6,721 nt of DNA from Oscillospiraceae bacterium (GTDB lineage Bacteria; Bacillota; Clostridia; Oscillospirales; CAG-272). Under the pieces are notes generated by a model. That model was not told the DNA's origin. It did not search any database and saw nothing but the letters and a program-made list of their open reading frames with translations. Made by a program: the position numbers and the translations under genes. The stretch spans positions 1-6,721 of the forward strand of contig SVQJ01000096.1 in the NCBI GenBank assembly GCA_015065395.1, written 5' to 3'. Shown one piece after another: positions 1 through 5,791 of the stretch (positions are counted from its first letter, which is position 1; every line of letters begins with the position of its first letter).

Positions 1-1816
1 CATCGCGGACTACTACGATCACATCAGCATCTCGTATGGTAGAAAGTCTGTGTGCAATAATAAGACTTGTTCTGCCCTTCATCAACGATATCATTGCTGA
101 TTGTATTTTCATTTCCGTTCTGGTATCGACTGAACTGGTTGCTTCATCAAGAATAAGGATCTTGGGATCAGCAAGCACCGCCCTGGCGATGGATATAAGC
201 TGCCGCTGTCCCTGGCTGAGGTTACCTCCCGATTCGGCAAGGACTGTATCGTATCCATCCGGCAATCTCTTTATAAAATTGTGAGCATTTGCTGTTTTTG
301 CAGCATTTTCCACATCTTCCTGACTTGCTTCATTATTGCCGTATCTGATATTTGAATCGATTGTATCGCTGAACAAAACGGTATCCTGCAAAACTATTGC
401 AATATGTGAGCGAAGCTCTTCCTTTGGAATATCTCTTATATCTACTCCATCCAATAGAATAGCTCCTGAATTTTGGTCATAAAACCTTGTAAGAAGGTTT
501 ACAACTGTTGTTTTTCCGCTGCCCGTGGCACCGACTATCGCCACCTTTTGTCCCGGTTTGACTGACAAATCAAAGCCGAAAAGAACCTGTTTATCCTCAA
601 CGTATGAGAAATCAATAGATTTGAATTCAATATTACCCTTTACAGAATCACCTTCAATGTGGGTCGTTCCCTCGTTAACTTCATCAGGACTTTCAAGGAC
701 CTCGAAAACGCGTTCCGCACCCGCAACAGCAGTAAGTATTGCTGTATACTCATTTGCAAGCTGACTGATGGGCATCGAGAATTGCTTTGAATACTGAATA
801 ATGGACTGTATGCTACCAGGTAGCAGAACACCTTTTGAGACAAAAAACGCACCAAAGGAAACGACCAAAAGGTAATTCAGGTTATTTATAAAGTTCATTA
901 CCGGGCCCATGATACCACCCCATACAGCCGCTTTAATACCGACATTGCGTAATCTGCCACTGGTACTTGAAAACTTTTCACATTCAAGTGCTTCCCTTGA
1001 ATAGGCCATAACAGTTTTATATCCCGTGACCATCTCTTCAACCTGACCGTTCAGCTCACCGAGCAATCTCTGGCGTGTTACAAAATATTTGCTCATGTGC
1101 TTAGAAAGAAGCATGGTTGCAAAGACCGTCAAAGGGATTGTACAAACGGTCACTAACGCCATCACCATACATTTCCTGCTGTACCATATAATCATAACCA
1201 AAGATCCTACTAACGTGAGCACGCTCGAAATCAATGAGGTTATTGTCTGAGAAATGGTCATTGAAATATTATCAACATCGTTAGTCATGCGGCTCATCAG
1301 GTCGCCATGGGCGTGGGTATCTGTATACTTAATGGGCAGATATGATATTTTACGAAAAAGGTCCTTTCTAAGTGTGTAAACCGTTGTTTGAGATACCTTT
1401 GCAGAAAGAATACCCTGCATCCATGTAAAAACGGCATAACATATATAAACTGCTGCCATTATCATAAGCAGTCTTATAAGAGAATCGAACGCCCCTTCCT
1501 TGCCCTCATAGATGTTCCCGATTTCATTGATTGCAGTTCCCTGTAATGCCGGTCCGACGAGAGAAAGAGCTGTTGTAACAAGCATTATTATCAAAAGAGC
1601 AATGATCTGAAATTTTGATTTGCCGATATATTTCAACAGCTTAAAAATAGTTGCTTTGACATTCTTGGGCTTTTCTGCAGGCATGCCGTGCCGGGGTCCG
1701 CCTCTTCTAGGTCCCATAGGAAGGCCCTGCTGTTTTTGAACCTTGGCCATAGGTCCTTCGGTCTGAGCAACATTGTTGGGATCGCCCATTCTGTTTCTAA
1801 TCTCTTCACTTTTCAT
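1..1816 (-). CDS. ABC exporter half-transporter, catalytically intact subunit (3' end cut by window edge)
   Basis: This is the permease-ATPase subunit of a heterodimeric type IV ABC exporter, acting in the cytoplasmic membrane. 605 residues are visible. Residues 1-52 form a hydrophilic Gly/Pro/Arg-rich tail. The six-helix membrane domain spans about 55-365 and the nucleotide-binding domain about 395 to the end. Visible motifs are Walker A GATGSGKTT (429-437), Q-loop Gln477, signature LSQGQ (533-537, second Gly replaced by Gln), Walker B ILILDE with catalytic Glu558, D-loop SSVD and switch His589. The frame is open at base 1, and by family length some 20-40 C-terminal residues lie outside. The start ATG (1814-1816) overlaps the upstream stop as ATGA. 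A GGGAGG at 1826-1831 lies 9 nt before it, so translation is probably coupled. BmrD/TM288/LmrD-like roles (drug or lipid export) are known in the family. The substrate here is inferred only as unknown. Confidence 0.95.
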   Translation of the reverse strand, partial: MKSEEIRNRMGDPNNVAQTEGPMAKVQKQQGLPMGPRRGGPRHGMPAEKPKNVKATIFKLLKYIGKSKFQIIALLIIMLVTTALSLVGPALQGTAINEIGNIYEGKEGAFDSLIRLLMIMAAVYICYAVFTWMQGILSAKVSQTTVYTLRKDLFRKISYLPIKYTDTHAHGDLMSRMTNDVDNISMTISQTITSLISSVLTLVGSLVMIIWYSRKCMVMALVTVCTIPLTVFATMLLSKHMSKYFVTRQRLLGELNGQVEEMVTGYKTVMAYSREALECEKFSSTSGRLRNVGIKAAVWGGIMGPVMNFINNLNYLLVVSFGAFFVSKGVLLPGSIQSIIQYSKQFSMPISQLANEYTAILTAVAGAERVFEVLESPDEVNEGTTHIEGDSVKGNIEFKSIDFSYVEDKQVLFGFDLSVKPGQKVAIVGATGSGKTTVVNLLTRFYDQNSGAILLDGVDIRDIPKEELRSHIAIVLQDTVLFSDTIDSNIRYGNNEASQEDVENAAKTANAHNFIKRLPDGYDTVLAESGGNLSQGQRQLISIARAVLADPKILILDEATSSVDTRTEMKIQSAMISLMKGRTSLIIAHRLSTIRDADVIVVVRD

Positions 1817-3573
1817 ATATCACTGCCTCCCTTCATCTGAGATGCATAGATATCCTTATATGTATCGCAGGTCTTCAAAAGATTCTCATGAGTATCAAAT
1901 GCGCACAGCGTTCCATTGTCTATCACCGCAATTCTGTCTGCATTCATAACGCTGGCTATTCTTTGAGCAATCATGATAACTGTGGTGCCTTCAAGACCTT
2001 CCCTGATACCCTTCTGAACCTTTGCTTCCGTTGATAAGTCAAGGGCAGAAGTGCTATCGTCAAAAATTATTATCTCCGGACGGCGAAGAACACCCCTGGC
2101 AATGGCGATCCTCTGCTTTTGACCTCCTGACAAAGATGCTCCCTTTTCTGCAACATAGGTATAATACTTGTTAGGCATTTGGGAAACAAAGCTATCAACC
2201 TGCGCGATCTCAGCAGCACAGAGCACAGCCTCGTCATCGGCATTTTCAGAACCGATAGTAATATTATCCCTTATCGTTCCGGAAAAAAGCTCACTTTTTT
2301 GGAGAACAAAGCTGATCTTTCTCCTGAGCACTTCCGTGTCCCATTCTTTTACGTCTACACCGTCCACAAAAACCTTACCCTTTGATGCATCGTAAAATCT
2401 CGGTATAAGATTAACAAGAGATGTCTTTCCGCAACCGGTAGAGCCAATGATTGCGACCGTTTCGCCTTTCTTTATTTCAAAAGTGATATGTGAAAGCACC
2501 TCTGCTCCTGATGATTCAGGATATGCAAAGCTCACGTCTTCAAATCTAACCGTTCCCTTTTCAGGAGATTCTTTAATACAGCCGCCCAAAATCACAGGCT
2601 CACAGGAAAGAACTTCGCGAACTCTTGAGGCTGATGCCTGCGCTCGGGATGTTTGCTGAAAAATATGTGAAACCATCATTACTGCCATAAGCACACGTGT
2701 AATATACTGCGCAGCAGCCATAACATCGCCCACATTTATAGCTTGAGCCTCTGCTCTGTATCCACCGATAAGTATGATTGCGACAACCGCAATATTCATC
2801 ACGATCGAAAGCACAGGCATAACAAGAGCAAACAGCTTCAAAACCTTAAGATTCTGATCACGGTATGCACTGTTTGCAGCATCAAATCTGCTGATCTCAT
2901 AAGGCTCATTAGTATACGCCTTCACTACTCTTGCACCGCTTACGTTTTCCTGCACTACGGAATTCACACGGTCAAGTCTTTTCTGCACCTTGGAAAACAG
3001 CGGGGGAGAATACTTCACCATTATAACAACGACCACCAGCTGCAGAGGAATCGAAGCAAGCATAACATAACCGAAGCTGACATCGAGTGTCAAGCACATG
3101 ACAACTCCGCCTATCAAAAACATTGGAGCTCTGATAAGCATACGGAGAACTGTCATAACCAGGTCACGTAGGGCGACGATATCGTTTGTAAGTCGAGTTA
3201 CAAGAGAGCCTGTGGTAAATTTATCAGTTTGCTGGAGAGAAAGCGACATAACCTTTCTAAAGCCGTCTTTTCTAAGGTCATCACCGAATCTTTCGCTTGC
3301 AACTCCTGCAGTATATGCGCTCATAGCACCACAAAATCCGCCGATAACCACCAAGAAAAGCATAAGTAATCCGTTGGAAACAACAGTGGGTAGGATTTGG
3401 GAAAATTCTTTACCTGAGATACTTTCGTTTACTATTTTTGACATAAGTGAAGGCTGTACCAGATCCATAAGCACTTCTCCTGCCATCAAAAGAGGGGAAA
3501 GCAAGCAGAAGATCCAATAAGGCTTCAGATACGAAATAAGCTTTATATCCTTAACTTTTTTATTCTTTTTCAA
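1813..3573 (-). CDS. ABC exporter half-transporter, degenerate-site subunit
   Basis: This is the first subunit of the heterodimeric exporter, 586 residues, a full length for a half-transporter. The membrane domain covers about residues 12-325 and the ATPase domain about 340-575. Motifs are Walker A GSTGCGKTS (377-385), Q-loop Gln425, canonical signature LSGGQ (481-485), and Walker B IIIFDD in which Asp506 replaces the catalytic Glu. Gln537 replaces the switch His (MIAQR). Its own ATP site should therefore be hydrolysis-poor, while its LSGGQ completes the partner's active site. The start is the TTG at 3571-3573, because GGAGG at 3581-3585 sits 7 nt before it and the protein then begins LKKNKKVKD, as in relatives. 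A longer in-frame TTG at 3628-3630 lies between the -10 box and the predicted transcription start, so it is unlikely. The next in-frame Met falls inside the first membrane helix. It resembles BmrC/TM287; the substrate is unknown. Confidence 0.95.
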   Translation of the reverse strand: MKKNKKVKDIKLISYLKPYWIFCLLSPLLMAGEVLMDLVQPSLMSKIVNESISGKEFSQILPTVVSNGLLMLFLVVIGGFCGAMSAYTAGVASERFGDDLRKDGFRKVMSLSLQQTDKFTTGSLVTRLTNDIVALRDLVMTVLRMLIRAPMFLIGGVVMCLTLDVSFGYVMLASIPLQLVVVVIMVKYSPPLFSKVQKRLDRVNSVVQENVSGARVVKAYTNEPYEISRFDAANSAYRDQNLKVLKLFALVMPVLSIVMNIAVVAIILIGGYRAEAQAINVGDVMAAAQYITRVLMAVMMVSHIFQQTSRAQASASRVREVLSCEPVILGGCIKESPEKGTVRFEDVSFAYPESSGAEVLSHITFEIKKGETVAIIGSTGCGKTSLVNLIPRFYDASKGKVFVDGVDVKEWDTEVLRRKISFVLQKSELFSGTIRDNITIGSENADDEAVLCAAEIAQVDSFVSQMPNKYYTYVAEKGASLSGGQKQRIAIARGVLRRPEIIIFDDSTSALDLSTEAKVQKGIREGLEGTTVIMIAQRIASVMNADRIAVIDNGTLCAFDTHENLLKTCDTYKDIYASQMKGGSDI

Positions 3574-3585
3574 AGGGAAACCTCC
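3571..3585 (-). promoter_or_regulatory. Ribosome binding site and TTG start of the exporter operon
   Basis: On the minus strand GGAGG (3585-3581) is followed by seven bases and then TTG (3573-3571). The strong site with ideal spacing decides the start in the absence of an ATG. A strong site with a weak TTG start may tune initiation. The site lies between weak GGGA and TCCC arms (4 bp) that could pair around it, which I do not count as a riboswitch. Confidence 0.75.
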
Positions 3586-3599
3586 GTCCCATATAAGAT

Positions 3600-3623
3600 A
3601 AACCCCCGAAGCACCGGGGGTTT
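3600..3623 (-). terminator. GC-rich stem-loop: 5'-leader hairpin of the exporter mRNA and/or terminator of the upstream operon
   Basis: A perfect 9-bp stem (minus strand arms AAACCCCCG and CGGGGGTTT) closes a 6-nt loop GTGCTT. Read on the minus strand, it follows the ybaK-like stop by about 80 nt and is trailed by TTTATCTTAT, an imperfect U-tract. It is the only candidate terminator for the nnr-ybaK operon. It also lies only about 3 nt after the predicted start of the exporter transcript, so that mRNA would begin with it. On the plus strand it is followed by TTTTT and would be a textbook terminator, but no plus-strand gene precedes it. Whether it terminates, attenuates or protects the 5' end cannot be told from sequence. 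Confidence 0.6.
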
Positions 3624-3632
3624 TTCGCAAAT

Positions 3633-3661
3633 ATTATATTACTTAAAAAATGCCCTGTCAA
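3633..3661 (-). promoter_or_regulatory. Consensus sigma-A promoter of the ABC exporter operon
   Basis: On the minus strand a perfect -35 TTGACA (3661-3656) is separated by exactly 17 bases from a perfect -10 TATAAT (3638-3633). Transcription should start near 3625-3626. The leader to the TTG start is then about 53 nt and contains the stem-loop at 3600-3623. A fully consensus promoter suggests strong initiation, so any control would act through a repressor or after initiation. No clear operator dyad overlaps the boxes. Confidence 0.85.
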
Positions 3662-3701
3662 TAATCAGAATATTTTTTAACTCAAAATTTACAAATCAAG
3701 A

Positions 3702-4172
3702 TTACACGATTATATCAGAAAACTCAGCACCTATCAACTCGGCAAGATCTATTGGAGATACCTCGATTTGATTACCCACATGCCCTGCCGAAACGCATAT
3801 CGTTTCGTGTTTCCTTGCAGTTGTATGGATCACAGTTCTGAAAAGCTTTTTCATACCGACAGGCGAGCAACCGCCATGAATATAGCCTGTAAGCGGCAAA
3901 AGATCCTTTTGCTTTATCATGGCAACGGATTTTTCGCCAACCGTCTTTGCGCAAATCTTCAAGTCAAGCGTTTCTCCGACAGGTATGACAAAAACATAAT
4001 GATTTTTACTTGCCCCTTCAGTCACCAGCGTTTTGAAAACCTTTTCTCCGGGCTGCCTAAGCAAAGCCGCCACCATTACCCCATCGGTTACCTCAGGATC
4101 GTAAGTATAATGCTTGAAAGGGATTTTTTTTGCGGAAAGTATCCTCATAGCATTTGTTTTCATAGCAGCCAT
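3702..4172 (-). CDS. ybaK: YbaK/EbsC-family Cys-tRNA(Pro) deacylase
   Basis: This is a cytosolic editing enzyme that hydrolyses Cys-tRNA(Pro), formed when prolyl-tRNA synthetase mischarges cysteine; family members also act on Cys-tRNA(Cys). The 156 residues match the single-domain length. Family landmarks are TNAMRIL near the N-terminus, DGVMVAALL (30-38), VFKTLV with the conserved catalytic Lys47, GYIHGGCSPVGMKK (96-109) and the C-terminal SAGHVGNQIEVSP (129-140) block. The ATG at 4172 overlaps the upstream stop by one base (TGATG). A GGGAGG at 4182-4187 is 9 nt upstream, which favours this start over the ATG at 4163 (MKTNAM), although the latter resembles the start of many homologues. It is the second gene of an operon with the NAD(P)H-hydrate repair enzyme. 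Family assignment is firm; exact tRNA specificity is inferred. Confidence 0.93.
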   Translation of the reverse strand: MAAMKTNAMRILSAKKIPFKHYTYDPEVTDGVMVAALLRQPGEKVFKTLVTEGASKNHYVFVIPVGETLDLKICAKTVGEKSVAMIKQKDLLPLTGYIHGGCSPVGMKKLFRTVIHTTARKHETICVSAGHVGNQIEVSPIDLAELIGAEFSDIIV

Positions 4173-5665
4173 CAGTGCTTACCTCCCGCTTTTTTCATAA
4201 CATGGCAAAGCTGGCCCGCTATATCACGTGCACAGGGGGAATATTCACCCATAATATCATTGGCAAGATCCCCGGCACGAGAATGTACATAAACACCCAT
4301 AGACGCAGCACCGATAGGCGAAAGACCGCAGCAAAGCATACCTGCTATTACCCCTGTAAGAACATCACCGCTTCCCCCTTTGGAAAGAACAGGACCTCCT
4401 GCCATATTAATGAAAACATTTTCACCGTCAGTTACCACCGTGCGAGCATTCTTTGAAACGCAAATAATATCGTTATACCTTGCATATTCAACAGCAGTCT
4501 CTATAGGTTTTTCGTTTATCTGTTCAATACTCAGATCGCAAAGCCTTGAGAATTCTCCGGGGTGAGGTGTTACTATTACAGGAACCTCAGTAGGAAAAGC
4601 TATCTCCTCCTTTGCAACAATATTGAGTGCATCTGCATCAACTATCAGAGAAGAATGTGCATTATTAAAGACCTCTTTAACGATAGTGAGCGCATTATCC
4701 TCGGTTCCCAATCCCGGTCCTAAAACAATAACAGCAGCTCTTGAAAGCGCTGCTTTCAAAAGTGATATATCCATATCATCATCCGAATAAGCCGAAACTA
4801 TTGCTTCGGGTATAAGCGTCTGAAGTATAGCTCTGTTAGATTCGCAGGTAAATACCTCAACGATTCCTGCTCCGCATCTGTACGCCGCCAAAGCGGAAAG
4901 AAAAACCGCTCCGCACATACCGCATTTACCGCCGATAACAAGCACCCGGCCAAAGGTTCCCTTATGACTGTCCCTCCTACGGCGAGGTATCAAAGCAAGA
5001 TCACTGTCTTCCAAGGCATAAGCATATCTTTCGCCGTCGTTTATGCAAGCAGACGTATCGATACCTATATCCGTTGCAACAACTCTGCCCGATGCATCTA
5101 TGCCTTCCCCCATGCAGTGCCCAAGCTTATATTCCTGCATGGTTACGGTTGCATCTGCTTTTATAAATGCACCGAAATGTTTTCCGTTATCTGCAGAGAT
5201 ACCGGAAGGTATATCAACCGAGACAACCGGAGCTTCCGCACGGTTCACAGCATTTATAGCCTCGAGTATCAATCCTTGCGGAGAAAAATTCATACCGGTT
5301 CCGAGTATTGCATCAACAATAACCGTATAAGAATTAACGTCAGGATCAAAAACAAAGCCTATACCCAGCGATAAAGCTTCATTGTACAGCCTATCAGTTT
5401 CCAGCGATCTTCTGTGGCCCTCGCCAACATACCATATCTTAGGATTGTATCCCGCATTATGAAGAATGATCGCAAGACATATTCCATCACCGCCGTTGTT
5501 TCCGCTTCCGCAAACAATGAGCGGCAGAGACAAGTCATATTCAGATACAAGAAAATCAAAAACAGAACGTGCGGCTCTTTCCATGAGCACAGATGAAGGC
5601 GTACCCGATTCTATAGCGTCTGCATCAAATCTTTGCATCTGTTTTCCGGTTATAACTTTTCTCAT
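4172..5665 (-). CDS. nnr: Bifunctional NAD(P)H-hydrate epimerase / ADP-dependent NAD(P)H-hydrate dehydratase
   Basis: This enzyme repairs NADHX and NADPHX, the hydrated, inactive forms of NADH and NADPH. The N-terminal YjeF_N domain interconverts the epimers, and the C-terminal ribokinase-like domain (YjeF_C/NnrD) dehydrates the S form using ADP. Of 497 residues, about 1-210 form the epimerase, with GSGNNGGDG (53-61), VDAILGTG (117-124) and VDIPSG (150-155). About 225-495 form the dehydratase, with HKGTFGRVLVIGG (234-246), GPGLG (316-320), DADAL (343-347), TPHPGE (366-371) and GGSGDVLTG (430-438) carrying the catalytic Asp434. The full bifunctional length is present and no key motif is missing. 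I chose the ATG at 5663-5665 because AAAGGA (5680-5675) is 9 nt away; the in-frame GTG at 5669-5671 has only about 3 nt of spacing. It is the first gene of the operon with ybaK. Confidence 0.96.
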   Translation of the reverse strand: MRKVITGKQMQRFDADAIESGTPSSVLMERAARSVFDFLVSEYDLSLPLIVCGSGNNGGDGICLAIILHNAGYNPKIWYVGEGHRRSLETDRLYNEALSLGIGFVFDPDVNSYTVIVDAILGTGMNFSPQGLILEAINAVNRAEAPVVSVDIPSGISADNGKHFGAFIKADATVTMQEYKLGHCMGEGIDASGRVVATDIGIDTSACINDGERYAYALEDSDLALIPRRRRDSHKGTFGRVLVIGGKCGMCGAVFLSALAAYRCGAGIVEVFTCESNRAILQTLIPEAIVSAYSDDDMDISLLKAALSRAAVIVLGPGLGTEDNALTIVKEVFNNAHSSLIVDADALNIVAKEEIAFPTEVPVIVTPHPGEFSRLCDLSIEQINEKPIETAVEYARYNDIICVSKNARTVVTDGENVFINMAGGPVLSKGGSGDVLTGVIAGMLCCGLSPIGAASMGVYVHSRAGDLANDIMGEYSPCARDIAGQLCHVMKKAGGKH

Positions 5666-5694
5666 AATCACATTTCCTTTAAGTTTATATGCTC

Positions 5695-5723
5695 ATATTA
5701 CATAAATTTCATTAAAAAATCAA
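5695..5723 (-). promoter_or_regulatory. Probable promoter of the nnr-ybaK operon
   Basis: On the minus strand -35 TTGATT (5723-5718) and -10 TAATAT (5700-5695) are separated by 17 bases, with a TG directly before the -10. The predicted start is near 5688, giving a short leader of about 22 nt that contains the AAAGGA ribosome binding site. The match is moderate, in an A+T-rich stretch where chance matches occur. Confidence 0.55.
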
Positions 5724-5726
5724 TAC

Positions 5727-5741
5727 CTCTCTTGAAGAGAG
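5727..5741. promoter_or_regulatory. 15-bp inverted repeat, candidate operator in the divergent region
   Basis: CTCTCTT-G-AAGAGAG is a perfect dyad with 7-bp arms around a single central base. It covers the whole -35 box (5732-5737) predicted for the rightward gene and begins 4 bp from the -35 of the leftward operon. A dyad without a spacer loop fits a DNA-binding dimer better than an RNA hairpin. The regulator is unknown, and no regulator gene is in the window. Confidence 0.4.
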
Positions 5742-5760
5742 AAAAGAAATATGTTAAAAT
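5732..5760 (+). promoter_or_regulatory. Probable extended -10 promoter of the rightward gene
   Basis: -35 TTGAAG (5732-5737), 17-bp spacer, and -10 TAAAAT (5755-5760) preceded by TG at 5752-5753 (extended -10, TGnTAAAAT). The start is predicted near 5767, giving a leader of about 25 nt with AAAGGA at 5778-5783. A TATAAT at 5764-5769 is an alternative -10, but it has no -35 partner and would start transcription just before the ribosome binding site. Confidence 0.55.
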
Positions 5761-5791
5761 TAATATAATATAACCCGAAAGGAATAAAAAC

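Larger units (their letters stand above)
5666..5791. other. Divergent intergenic region between nnr and the rightward gene
   Basis: This 126-bp A+T-rich segment holds, from left to right, the nnr ribosome binding site (AAAGGA at 5675-5680), the leftward promoter, the 15-bp dyad, the rightward promoter and the rightward ribosome binding site. The two -35 boxes are only 8 bp apart, so RNA polymerase binding in one direction may hinder the other. Confidence 0.7.

Noticed and set aside
2743..3171. 142-codon plus-strand open frame opposite the exporter gene
   Set aside because: It lies wholly antisense to the conserved membrane domain of the degenerate subunit, has a His/Asn-rich composition typical of a reverse-frame shadow and lacks a ribosome binding site I could recognise.
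3558..3590. Short ATG frame (10 codons) overlapping the exporter start
   Set aside because: It has no ribosome binding site, and the GGAGG it contains is positioned for the TTG start instead.
3570..3614. Possible 14-codon leader peptide (GTG in the hairpin loop, stop TGA overlapping the exporter TTG start)
   Set aside because: The overlap with the exporter start is tempting by analogy with bmrB, but the GTG lies about 12 nt from the predicted mRNA 5' end, has no ribosome binding site and sits in a stable hairpin loop.
3768..4292. 174-codon plus-strand open frame spanning the ybaK/nnr junction
   Set aside because: It is antisense to two firmly identified genes, matches no recognisable family and has an implausible Cys/His-rich composition.
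4964..5374. 136-codon plus-strand open frame inside nnr
   Set aside because: Antisense shadow of the conserved NAD(P)H-hydrate repair enzyme, with no independent coding signal.
5727..5741. The dyad as an intrinsic terminator hairpin
   Set aside because: The arms meet with almost no loop, the stem is A/T and G/C mixed with only 5-6 usable pairs, and no T-run follows on the plus strand; on the minus strand it would sit upstream of the nnr promoter.
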